From contig JAFACG010000034.1 in assembly GCA_023425645.1 (NCBI GenBank), positions 62,001 through 126,000 of the forward strand: DNA of 64,000 nt, read 5' to 3'. Position numbers and translations under genes: made by a program. The notes under the pieces were generated by a model that searched no databases, was not told the DNA's origin, and was given only the letters and a program-made list of their open reading frames with translations. Every line of letters begins with the position of its first letter. The stretch's first letter is position 1. The stretch comes from Pseudomonadota bacterium (lineage in GTDB: Bacteria > Pseudomonadota > Gammaproteobacteria > Burkholderiales > Burkholderiaceae_B). Shown piece after piece: positions 30,140 to 38,105 of this stretch.

Positions 30140-31069
30140 ATGGTCAATCCAACCCTTAATCCTATTGTTCAGATAGCCGGCCACCAGGAGTTGGTGCTGG
30201 AGCGAAAAGATCTGGCGCCTTGTCCCCTGGGGATTGTTGGCAACTTGAGGTATACACCCCAGGAGGGCGGCACGGCTCGTCCCAACTACATTGGCACGCT
30301 CCTGTCGGACCTGGGCGATTTTTCGTCCTATCTGGCCTTTTGTCTCACTTGCCCGTCCGAGCAGGCGCGGGCGCGGCGCGATTATCTGGAAGAGCTTCGC
30401 ACGAATAGCTGGACCCTCGGCAATTTTCTGGGCGAGCTGACGAACCCGATGGAGGAATCCGATAGTCTTTCGAGGCTCGCTCGAAAATTGGAGGATATAA
30501 GCAAGGTGCCAGGCTTCGGCTTGAGCTCCCTGCGCGCCGGGGAGCGGTACTGTCTGTCCACTTATATGGATGAATTGAAAGACAAAGACATCAAAGCGCT
30601 GCGCAAGGGGACGTTAGGCACGCAGGACGACTGTGAAGCACTGCTGAACCAGATTTCGTTCTTCGGAAATGATCCAGTACGCCAGCAGGCGTCCCGGTTG
30701 CTGGAACAGATTAAAGACATTCTGCAGCAGCGGTTGGACAAAGGATCCATGATGGAAGCCTTGATAGAGGTTACCCGGCAGCTGTGCGGGGAACCAATGG
30801 ATGGTCAGAAACTGAGGGTAGCATTGAATAGACTGGCTGATGCTCTGGAGACCCTCAAAAGGGCGAGTCCGGAGGTCGACGAGGAAGAGCATATCAATGC
30901 CCTTCTCCAGGATCTGCCCCAGGTGCGGCTGAAGCTGCAGATTCCTTTCACGCAGAAGGGAAAAAATGAGGATTGCCTATCGCTTATGCGTGGGCAGGCG
31001 ATGCATGAGGTAGACCGTGCCTACCGTACATTGGACCTTATCAGTCGATTGGTGATCACTTCTCTCTAG
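30140..31069 (+). CDS. Paralogue A of an unrecognised effector-like family
   Basis: 309 residues from ATG 30140 (AAGG at 30130-30133 is the ribosome site; the ATG at 30134 overlaps it). The N-terminus is polar and unstructured. Block 1, RKDLAPCPLGIVGNLRYTPQ plus EGGTAR, is at about 22-47. Block 2 is TLGNFLGELT near 93. Block 3 is YCLSTYMDELKDKDIKAL near 137. Block 4 is RLLEQIKDILQQRL near 190. All four are shared with B, D, E and F. The last 110 residues are a helical, charged extension resembling part of the B tail (QVRLKLQ against RFRLQEF). No signal peptide or membrane helix is present. Base composition looks less GC-rich than the core genes. Function unknown; a secreted effector is inferred from the promoter. 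Confidence 0.8.
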   Translation: MVNPTLNPIVQIAGHQELVLERKDLAPCPLGIVGNLRYTPQEGGTARPNYIGTLLSDLGDFSSYLAFCLTCPSEQARARRDYLEELRTNSWTLGNFLGELTNPMEESDSLSRLARKLEDISKVPGFGLSSLRAGERYCLSTYMDELKDKDIKALRKGTLGTQDDCEALLNQISFFGNDPVRQQASRLLEQIKDILQQRLDKGSMMEALIEVTRQLCGEPMDGQKLRVALNRLADALETLKRASPEVDEEEHINALLQDLPQVRLKLQIPFTQKGKNEDCLSLMRGQAMHEVDRAYRTLDLISRLVITSL

Positions 31070-31173
31070 GAAGAAGATCTGCCACCTCCCAGCTACCCCT
31101 TCCCAAGAAGAAGATTCTAGTCGCCAAGCCGCGCAGGCGCTGCTTTGTCGAGCCGGCAAGGTGTGCAACTCGC

Positions 31174-31201
31174 GGAACGCCCGGTACTGGCCCGTTACAG
31201 A
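31174..31201 (+). promoter_or_regulatory. HrpL-type ECF promoter box, unit B
   Basis: GGAAC (31174-31178), N15, GTTAC (31194-31198), then AGA. It fits GGAAC-N15-GTTACnnA. The leader to the unit B start is only 40 bp, much shorter than the 119-146 bp of the other units, so the long leader is not essential. Confidence 0.75.
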
Positions 31202-31238
31202 AGTCCAGGGGGGGTGATTCTTTTCAAGGAAGATCATC

Positions 31239-32684
31239 ATGAATATTCAGTCCCTTGACTTGCCGGGTGTCCAGGAGCGGCGGCGGGAGGATCTGGCCGC
31301 TGCCCCTCTGGGAATCATCGGCAACCTGCAGGTAAAGCCGGAGCATGGAGGTACCGCGCGCGCCAGCCGCCGTTCCGCGGTGTCGCACTTGCTTGACTTG
31401 TGCGCCGACCTGACATTTCGCATCAGCCGCGCGACTCCGGAAGAGCGTCGGCAGCGCGCCGTCAGGATCGAGGTCCATGACAACAGTCGCCGCATCGGCA
31501 ATCTCCTGGGCAGTCTGACAGGTTCGCCGAAAGACGGGGGAGACTTGTTCAGAATCAAGGGAGAGCTGGAGCAGTTAAGCGGATTGGTGACGCGCGATCT
31601 GGCCGATCTGCCAGGGGGCGCGTACGCCTTGTCCACCTACCTGAGTGAATTGACGCGTGTCGATCTCGAAGTGATGCGCGACGGGATGTTGGGCCATCCG
31701 AATGCCCGTGCCGCCGTGATGCGCCGGATTTCACCTGACTTGCGAGTCAGGGCGGACAAGGTGCTGAAGCAGGTTGAGAAGGCCTTGAACCAGCGCCTGG
31801 CCCAAGTCATCGTGGAGGGGCCACTGCAGCAGATCCGCACGCTGATGCTCGCCCGATTCCTGAGCAAGCGGGAGTTGGCGGCGCAATTGATTTCCTTGTC
31901 GACAGACCTGGCTGGGAGGGATCTGAACGAGTCGGAAGACGGCCCTCCGACTATCGCCATGCTGGACACTTACTTCGGTTCTTTGCCCCGGTTTCGTTTG
32001 CAGGAGTTCTCGCTCGTGTTTCAGCAGGAAATACTGGACCCCGCACGAGACGCCCTGCGGCGGATCCACGACCCATCGGAAAGGCGGCAAGCCCTGGACA
32101 TGCTGTACAGCATCCGCCGGTCGCTGGCCCGCGAAATCAGCGCGCGGCTTGAGCCTGTTCTGAGGAGAGCGGACAGAGCCTTGTCTCGAACGGTGAATGC
32201 GGAGGATCGGCTTGCTGCATCGAAGGCTTTGCATGAGCTGCATCTCCTGGTGGGCAAGATCGAAAACTTCTACGGATGGCTGCCTGAAAAGGTGATTGAG
32301 GACGTGCGTGAAGCAGTCGGCAACAGTCTGTCTTTGTTCCGAGACACTGAGCGAAACCCGTACGGGATGCTGAACATCGCTTCCTTGCATGGGCTGGATG
32401 ATGCCGTCCTGCTGAATCTGCGCAAAGCCTCGCACTTGCACTCCTTGGGGCTGGAGTTTGACCCCGATGCACTCGATGAAGTGGGTCTGTCGCGAGTCTA
32501 CGCACATATCAGGGAATTCTTCGAGGAAAGCGCCAAGATCATGTCGAAATATGCGCTGGATACATATTACCTGGTAAAGCTGCAAGACCTTTACCAGACT
32601 CTGTCGCTGATCGCCTTTGGCGAAAAGAGGCGGAAGGCTGAAGCTATGTTCAGGGTCATGCGCGCTCGATATACAGGCGAGTAG
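31239..32684 (+). CDS. Paralogue B, longest intact member of the effector-like family
   Basis: 481 residues from ATG 31239 with AAGGAAG upstream. Core blocks: RREDLAAAPLGIIGNLQ...EHGGTARAS (about 15-45), RIGNLLGSLTG (near 86), YALSTYLSELTRVDLEVM (near 129) and KVLKQVEKALNQRL. A mostly helical tail of about 290 residues follows. Its end (LFRDTERNPYGMLNIASLHG... LGLEFDPDAL) matches the end of broken unit F (LFRDHQNNPTGPLNWHSLSK... LGLELDPQL), showing that B and F share full-length architecture. No signal peptide, no membrane helix and no enzyme motif that I recognise. Transcribed from its own box 40 bp upstream of the start. Confidence 0.82.
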   Translation: MNIQSLDLPGVQERRREDLAAAPLGIIGNLQVKPEHGGTARASRRSAVSHLLDLCADLTFRISRATPEERRQRAVRIEVHDNSRRIGNLLGSLTGSPKDGGDLFRIKGELEQLSGLVTRDLADLPGGAYALSTYLSELTRVDLEVMRDGMLGHPNARAAVMRRISPDLRVRADKVLKQVEKALNQRLAQVIVEGPLQQIRTLMLARFLSKRELAAQLISLSTDLAGRDLNESEDGPPTIAMLDTYFGSLPRFRLQEFSLVFQQEILDPARDALRRIHDPSERRQALDMLYSIRRSLAREISARLEPVLRRADRALSRTVNAEDRLAASKALHELHLLVGKIENFYGWLPEKVIEDVREAVGNSLSLFRDTERNPYGMLNIASLHGLDDAVLLNLRKASHLHSLGLEFDPDALDEVGLSRVYAHIREFFEESAKIMSKYALDTYYLVKLQDLYQTLSLIAFGEKRRKAEAMFRVMRARYTGE

Positions 32685-32705
32685 GGAGCCTTTGCGTCCG
32701 TCGCA

Positions 32706-32738
32706 GGAACGCCAGGTATTCGTCTGTTACCAAACCTC
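32706..32738 (+). promoter_or_regulatory. HrpL-type ECF promoter box, unit C
   Basis: GGAAC (32706-32710), N15, GTTAC (32726-32730), then CAA. It lies 22 bp after the unit B stop. The roughly 130-bp leader that follows is clearly similar to those of units A and F (shared CTGTGGCGCAG and CAGCGTTC segments and GATCATG at the start). Confidence 0.75.
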
Positions 32739-32858
32739 GAGTCGATGGCGGCTGCGCCTTGGCGGCCATGTGCTTGAATCTGTGGCGCAGACCTTCAGCG
32801 TTCTTAATCCCGACCCTGGTCAGCTTGCCGGAGTCTCATTTACCCGAGGAGAACGATC

Positions 32859-33212
32859 ATGATTATTCAAACCAGTACTTACCCTGTCGAGGCATATGGC
32901 CGGCGGGGGATGGATCGGGGATATCTGAGATTCAATCCACGGATCACCATCGTTAAGTGGTACGACGACCAGGAAAACAGCGATCCGACAGTTGGCAGCC
33001 GCATCCGCAAGTCGGCATTGAGCTTATACCGTCCATGTGCCGAACTCAGATTACTCATGCTCTGGATCAGTGATGATCCTCGCTCCGTAGCTGCCAGGCC
33101 TTCGTCTACTGCGCGCGCAACTAAACAGGCTGCGTCGGCATATAGGCTATCCAAGGAACGCGAGGCACTGGAGGGTTACTCAAATTTCGAGTCGGCAACT
33201 TGCGATATGTAG
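32859..33212 (+). CDS. Unit C: short divergent or decayed member
   Basis: 117 residues from ATG 32859 with GAGGAG upstream. It keeps the family promoter, leader and start context (GATCATG), but the PLGxxGNL...GGT signature is gone. Residues 45-95 (RKSALSLYRPCAELRLLM... to the SAYRLSKE segment) only weakly resemble the equivalent region of A and B. The last 17 codons run into the promoter box of unit D, so the original 3' part has been lost. It may be a remnant that is still transcribed rather than a working gene. Function unknown. Confidence 0.45.
   Translation: MIIQTSTYPVEAYGRRGMDRGYLRFNPRITIVKWYDDQENSDPTVGSRIRKSALSLYRPCAELRLLMLWISDDPRSVAARPSSTARATKQAASAYRLSKEREALEGYSNFESATCDM
33155..33182 (+). 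promoter_or_regulatory. HrpL-type ECF promoter box, unit D
   Basis: GGAAC (33155-33159), N15, GTTAC (33175-33179), then TCA. It lies inside the end of the unit C frame. The 146-bp leader is of a second type, shared with unit E (CATCGACTTTTCA, GCGGTATGCAAATCAGGTGC and the GGGGGACTCACTTTT segment). Confidence 0.75.
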
Positions 33213-33325
33213 CGAGCAGGATCGTATCTGCGCCGGCTGCCATCGACTTTTCACGCACCCGCCAAGCGGTATGCAAATCAGGTGCCGCCCTTCAGCGGGG
33301 GACTCACTTTTTAAGGAAGTTGATC

Positions 33326-33955
33326 ATGGCTGACCGATCCATTAATTCCTCTGCCAGAATAGCTGATTACCTGCGGCGGGCGCCGCTGGTCCCGGCGCGT
33401 GATGAGCTGGGGGCCGGTCCCCTGGGAGGGTACGGCAACCTGCAGTACACAGTGGAGCAAGGCGGCACCCCGGCTTGCTCCATGGCCGGCAGGTATTGGA
33501 CGCTGGCAGGATATGTGGCGGGCCTCGCGGCATTGCGTTTCACCTGCCCGCCCGAGCAGGTTTGGTTGCCGCGCGTGGCCGCGGCTCGGACCTACAACTT
33601 CAGTTGCGCCATGGGTGATCTGTTAGGCATCCTGACCTATCAGCAGGACGACCCCATGGGGCGCGCCTTGATCGTCGGCACGCTGGAGAACATGAGCGCG
33701 TCGGTGGAGAATGATCAGTCCAGAATGATAGGGTGGCGACATAGCCTGTCCACTTACATGAGAGAGTTGACAGATGCCGATATCAGAGCCCTGCGCGCTG
33801 GGATCCTGGGCAGTCCGAGCGCCAAGGCGGCGGTGCTGAATCAGATCTCTCGCAATAGGAATGATCCGTCACGCCGGCTGGCGTCTCTGGTATTGAGTCA
33901 GATTGAGGTAGAACTGCAACGGCGAGTGGCCAGGGATTCCGCGAGGATCAGCTAG
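33326..33955 (+). CDS. Paralogue D, core-only member of the effector-like family
   Basis: 209 residues from ATG 33326 with AAGGAAG upstream; a longer frame from 33200 would read through the leader and is rejected. Core blocks: RDELGAGPLGGYGNLQYTVE then QGGTPA (about 25-50), AMGDLLGILT (near 96), HSLSTYMRELTDADIRALRAGILGSPSAKAAVLNQIS (near 139), then LVLSQIEVELQRRVARD. It ends just after block 4, so it consists of the conserved core only. It is the closest relative of E: from WRHSL to the C-terminus the two are nearly identical, and their leaders and 3' flanks also match. Function unknown. Confidence 0.78.
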   Translation: MADRSINSSARIADYLRRAPLVPARDELGAGPLGGYGNLQYTVEQGGTPACSMAGRYWTLAGYVAGLAALRFTCPPEQVWLPRVAAARTYNFSCAMGDLLGILTYQQDDPMGRALIVGTLENMSASVENDQSRMIGWRHSLSTYMRELTDADIRALRAGILGSPSAKAAVLNQISRNRNDPSRRLASLVLSQIEVELQRRVARDSARIS

Positions 33956-34966
33956 CCCGCTGCCTTGTTGTCCACCCAACAGATGCAAGAGCTTGAATCT
34001 ATGAAGATTACGAAAACTGATTGGGAGGGGGGGCCGTCAATCAGGCCTCTCTCTGCCCAGCCCATACGCCAGATTGGCGATCAAATTGCGGGCCGGCCGC
34101 CCGTTGGATGCATAACTGCATGAAGCGGCAATGCTGCGGAAGGGGCCGACGCGGAACTCGATATCATGGTGGATGCCGTATACGCGTCCAAGCTCGAAAT
34201 TGACCGCTCAGGGCCAGTCATGATGCTCAGTGCGGGACCAGTCTTGTCGAGTCTGAAGGCTGGACGATTGTTGGGATGAACTAGGTAATGAGGTAATGGT
34301 GTCGAATATATGTACACGCTACAGAAAGACAACAAGGCGGTGCAATGCGATGTATTCAAACCCCGCAATAAAGAGCCAGAAGTCACTTGTCGCTATTTGA
34401 ACTGATGCTGGTTGCAGCGTCAGTTATGCATAGCGGGAAGTATCCGCTGATCCATTTCACGGGTTTGCTCTTACCCAAGATTCGATCCTGGCCTTTGGCC
34501 TGGCGCAGCTCCTCGCTGCCCGGAGCCTTGGCGTTGGCAGGCTTGTTCATCCCGGCCCACGTGCGCGAGCTGACGAACTGCGCACGGCTGATCTGGCGCT
34601 GCAGGTCCCCGATCTCGCCGCCTACACATGGTCGGCAGCCTCGGGCCGGATCCCTGGCGTGCTTCTCACGAACCGTCTTTACTTGCGTAACTCCTTCGTG
34701 ATCCCGTCAATGTCTCGTGGCGCAGCATCAACGGCTATGCCTGTATAGAATCGCAGCCGGCCACGTCTGTGATTGCCTGCCCGTCTACGATGACGCGCGT
34801 CCGGTTCTGCTACATCTGCTGCAGGCGGGTCAGTACGCGTCTCAGTATGCTGCGTTCAGTCATGGCTTGCCTCAATCTGCTTGTTTTGTCTGCTCATCAG
34901 TATCTCTCCTTTGGAAGTTGATTCCGGAAGGGGGGGCGAATTGGCAGGGCGTTCGATACGGGTATA
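33956..34966. other. Degenerate DNA between units D and E, no intact gene
   Basis: About 1 kb without an intact gene. The first 40 bp resemble the 3' flank of unit E. On the minus strand, 34383-34628 is an open stretch of about 80 codons reading GEIGDLQRQISRAQFVSS, then a WAGMNKPANAKAPG segment and a KSKPVKWISGYFP segment, ended by TGA at 34383. Further up the minus strand, around 34740-34865, protein-like pieces (MTERSILRRVLTRLQQM, VIVDGQAITDV) are split by stops. These look like remnants of one or more phage or mobile-element genes. I could not name them. Confidence 0.5.
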
Positions 34967-34994
34967 GGAACCCTAGGCATTCGATGGTTACTCA
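34967..34994 (+). promoter_or_regulatory. HrpL-type ECF promoter box, unit E
   Basis: GGAAC (34967-34971), N15, GTTAC (34987-34991), then TCA. The 122-bp leader matches that of unit D over most of its length. Confidence 0.75.
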
Positions 34995-35113
34995 GATTTT
35001 GATGCGGCATCGTATCCGCGCCGGCCGCCATCGACTTTTCATGCATCCGCCAGGCGGTATGCAAATCAGGTGCCGCCCTTCATAGGGGGACTCACTTTTC
35101 AAGACAGTTGATC

Positions 35114-35716
35114 ATGGGTATTCAATCGTTTTCCCTGCAGCCTAAGCGTATGCTGGAGCGCAATGATTTGTGGCCCAGTCCCCTGGGGAATGTCGGCAAC
35201 CTGCAATATTCCGCAGAGCAGGGTGGGACACCGCGTGTTTCCGTGCCCGGCGCGCTTTGGTCGGTCATATCTCGTATAGTGGGCTTCTGGGCATTTTGTC
35301 TTACCTGCCCGTCCGAGCAAGCATCGATGACCCACTCGGCAGTAATGCAGGCCCACTACAACAGTGTAATCACCGGCAATTTGCTGGGCTACCTGACCGC
35401 CAGGCCGGACGACTTCGAGAGCCGCGCCAAGCTTGTCGAATGGCTTGCGGAAGCAAGCAGTTGCTCGAACAATGATCTGTCCAGGCTGGTGGGGTGGCGG
35501 CACAGTCTGCTCATTTTCATGAGAGAGCTGACGGATGCAGATGTCAGGGCCCTGTGCGATGGGATCCTGGGCAGTCCGAGCGCCACAGCGGCGGTGCTGA
35601 ATCAGATTTCTTGTGATAGAGATGATCCCTTACGTGGGCTGGCGTCTCAGATGCTAAGTCAGATTGAGACGGAGCTGCAAAAGCGAGTGGCCAGAGACTT
35701 CATGAGGGTGAAGTAG
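35114..35716 (+). CDS. Paralogue E, core-only member of the effector-like family
   Basis: 200 residues from ATG 35114 in the shared GATCATG context. Core blocks: ERNDLWPSPLGNVGNLQYSA then EQGGTPR (about 15-40), ITGNLLGYLTAR (near 88), HSLLIFMRELTDADVRALCDGILGSPSATAAVLNQIS (near 132), and LSQIETELQKRVARD. FWAFCLTCPSEQA near residue 60 is shared with A (LAFCLTCPSEQA), so the core is a mosaic between A and D. There is no C-terminal extension. It is duplicated together with its leader and 3' flank relative to D. Function unknown. Confidence 0.78.
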   Translation: MGIQSFSLQPKRMLERNDLWPSPLGNVGNLQYSAEQGGTPRVSVPGALWSVISRIVGFWAFCLTCPSEQASMTHSAVMQAHYNSVITGNLLGYLTARPDDFESRAKLVEWLAEASSCSNNDLSRLVGWRHSLLIFMRELTDADVRALCDGILGSPSATAAVLNQISCDRDDPLRGLASQMLSQIETELQKRVARDFMRVK

Positions 35717-35794
35717 CTTGCTACCTTGTTGGTCGTCCAATAGAAGTAATAGATTGGGCATCAGTTCGAGCTTCATGGGCTTACATGCTGATTT

Positions 35795-35917
35795 TCATCG
35801 GCGTTTCTCCTTGAGAGTGTAGAGCTCAGTATTGGGAGCGGCGTTCGACTTCATCGGGATAATGCGCGTGTGCCGTAGACCTGGGCGGTACGCTGCAGGC
35901 TGATCTGTTTCTGTAGG
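35795..35917 (-). pseudogene. 3' fragment of a phage gene (copy 1)
   Basis: A minus-strand frame of about 38 codons, QISLQRTAQVYGTRIIPMKS followed by NAAPNTELYTLKEKRR, ends at TGA 35795. It is the C-terminal end of a phage-associated protein whose larger, damaged copy lies at about 37385-37970. Only the tail is present here. It shares a direct repeat of roughly 105 bp with 37372-37480, so that unit F is bracketed by two copies of this phage gene end. Confidence 0.65.
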
Positions 35918-35962
35918 GAAGAGGTATGGCCGAGCCGGTAACGCACTCAACGTGCGGGCAAA

Positions 35963-35990
35963 GGAACGCCAGGTATTCATCGGTTACTAA
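35963..35990 (+). promoter_or_regulatory. HrpL-type ECF promoter box, unit F
   Basis: GGAAC (35963-35967), N15, GTTAC (35983-35987), then TAA. The leader of 120 bp is of the A/C type. The box is intact although the gene behind it is broken. Confidence 0.75.
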
Positions 35991-36107
35991 ACCTTGAGTT
36001 GACGGCGACCGTGGGGGCGGCTATGTGCTTTGATCCGTGACAAAGGCAGTTAGCGTTCCTGATCCTGGTTTGGGTGCCGGGGTCTCATTTGACCGAGGAC
36101 GACGATC

Positions 36108-37371
36108 ATGTTTGCTCAAACCTCTAACAGTGCTGTCCCGGTAGATGGCCAGCAGGAGCTGGTGCTGCAGCTGCAGCGGGACGATCTGGAATCTTGTCCT
36201 CTGGGGACCGTCGGCAACCTGCAGTTCAATGCAGAGCAGGGCGGGACAGCGCCTGCCCCTAGGGCCGGGGCGCCGTTGTCGGAGTTAAGCCAGCCGCTGG
36301 CCGACAGACGCGCTGATTTGACCGTTGACGTCACCGGCGAATCCTCGCAGGCGCGGGCGCAGCGCGAGGCATTGGTCCAGGCCCGTGCTGAGGTCCGCGC
36401 CAACAGCCTGCTCATCGGTAATTTGCTGGGCAGCCTGACGGCCAGGGTGGATGAGGAAGGACGGTTCGTCGACGCCGATGACCGCTCCAAATTCGTCCAA
36501 GCATTGATGGCGCTGAATGAGTCCGGGGGGAGGGCGGTTTGTACTCGCTAAAGGGAGCGAAGTACTGCCTGCCCACTTATCTGGAGGAGCTAAAAGAATT
36601 CGATCTTGTGGCTCTGAGCCAAGGGGGACTGAGCCATGCGCTGGCTGTCAGCGATATTCTGGCCGAGATTCCGACTCCTCCCGACGATACGGTGCGTAGG
36701 CAGGCATACCGCTTATTGCGCGATATTACAGAAGCCTTGAATCAGCGAATGCTCCGACTTGGCGTGCATGAGCCTTTGTCGAAGATTCTCGATCTGCTGA
36801 CTCAGTGGATGAGCAAGACCTGTGTGCGCAATTGTTGGTGCTTACCGACGATCGTAGAATGATTGCCCGCTATTTGAGTGACTTGACTACGGACGGGTTC
36901 AAGACGCTGCTGGACGTATTGAAAAAATTGAATGCCATTCAAGGGGCCCTGCAGCATAAGGGCTTGTATTCGGAGGCGAGTCGTCTCGACTTGCTGATAG
37001 AGGCGATAGATGACGAGTTTTCTTATAGGCGGGCTCCGCGTAGCCTGTCGGACGGCGTATACAATCTGAGCTTGGCTCTGTTCACGGGCCATGGGCCTGC
37101 CGTGTCCGTTGCTTTGCATCGTTTGAGCCTCGCGGTGGATCACACGTATCAGGCATGGGGAGCGCTGCCCAGAGGTTCGGTTGAGCGTGTGCAGCTACTG
37201 GTCGAGGGAAGCATGGACCTGTTTCGTGATCATCAGAATAATCCGACTGGTCCACTCAATTGGCATTCCCTGAGCAAGCTGGATGAGGGCATGCGCAAAA
37301 ATCTCGGCGACGCCGCCGAGGTCTTGTGGGCCTTTGGGTTGGAGCTGGACCCTCAGTTGCGGGTTTCCTAA
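36108..37371 (+). pseudogene. Paralogue F, full-length family member broken by two frameshifts
   Basis: ATG 36108 opens a frame with the full signature: RDDLESCPLGTVGNLQFNAE then QGGTAP, and LIGNLLGSLTARV. At about 36525-36533, in a run of six G followed by AGGG, the frame shifts by -1, and YSLKGAKYCLPTYLEELKEF and ALNQRMLRLGVHEPL continue in the next frame. Near 36795-36805 it shifts by -1 again and continues from SVDEQDLCAQLLVL to the end, LFRDHQNNPTGPL and LGLELDPQLRVS, stop 37371. Joined, the three pieces make a protein of about 420 residues like B. Both lesions correspond to one extra base or two lost. Sequencing error at the G run is possible for the first but less so for the second. 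Confidence 0.78.
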
Positions 37372-37480
37372 TCGGTGATTCTCCTTGAGGCTATAGTAGT
37401 CAGGATTGGGGGCGGCGTTCGGCCCACCGGGATGAATGCGCGTGTGCCGTAGATCTGGGAGGCGCGCTGCAGGTTGATGG
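37372..37480. repeat. Direct repeat of phage gene end (copy 2; copy 1 at about 35797-35905)
   Basis: About 105 bp, from TTCTCCTTGAG to GCTGCAGGTTGAT, that closely matches 35797-35905, including the shared GCGGCGTTCG and GCGCGTGTGCCGTAGA segments. In copy 1 the minus strand is open to the stop; in copy 2 it carries an indel. The repeats flank unit F and its promoter. Confidence 0.7.
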
Positions 37481-37990
37481 AACGTCTTCCCAGAGGTCGC
37501 GGCGGACAGACTCATCAAGGAGGCCTCCGGTGCGTGCTTCGCGTATCCATCGGACGCGGTACTCATTGATTACTCGCCGGAACTTGTCGTCAACGAACTC
37601 CGTGGCGGGCGCTCGACGGCTATTTCCGTCAACGGACTGGAGCTTCTGGGCCCAATAGCCTGGGTTGATGCCTTGCTGATTGCCGTGGCGCTGAAAGTAC
37701 TCTTGGCCAGTGCGGAAGAACCCGAACATATCCTCCAGTCGCCAGAGCACGTACGTGCCCATGTCATTCGTGCAGCAGAGGCTCCCCGGCCAGGTGATCA
37801 CGTCGAAGCGCAGTCACAGTGCGCCGGGCTGGCGAAAGTGGACATGGCGATGCAGGCCGTCTACCTTGATGATGTCCATGACGTGGCTTTCCACGTTCTT
37901 CAAGCATGGTTGGGCGGACGCATGACGATCGGCGCGCAGCGGCCAGAGTCGATCATGTTGGCCATGTGGAAGCAAGCCTGCGAGCTAGAT
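37385..37990 (-). pseudogene. Damaged phage-associated gene
   Basis: Reading leftward, the frame gives VDGLHRHVHFRQPGA, a TGA, then LRFDVITWPGSLCCTNDMGT, YVLWRLEDMFGFFRT, PGYWAQKLQSVDGNSRRAPA, FRRVINEYRVRWIREA and SVRRDLWEDV. This is the pattern of a protein often carried in tailed-phage and prophage genomes (HRHLRF.PGT..FD.ITWPG...DMG.YVF.RL.DMF.FFR, then VINEYRV.W.RE). I recognise it from memory; its role is not known to me. The in-frame TGA after PGA(L) and the frameshift after LWEDV show that it is not functional. It supports a prophage origin for the island. Confidence 0.65.
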
Positions 37991-38105
37991 GGGAGCAAAC
38001 TTGTTGAAAAATTGATTCCCGAGGATCAATTGCTTCTGGGTCGTGCATGCAAACCGTTGATTTTTGCTGATTTTTGAGTTATTGATTTCAACGGTTTTCA
38101 TTCTC

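Noticed and set aside
37673..38077. Plus-strand frame of 134 codons before the tRNA
   Set aside because: The minus strand of the same bases carries the recognisable damaged phage gene; the plus frame has no ribosome site or recognisable feature.
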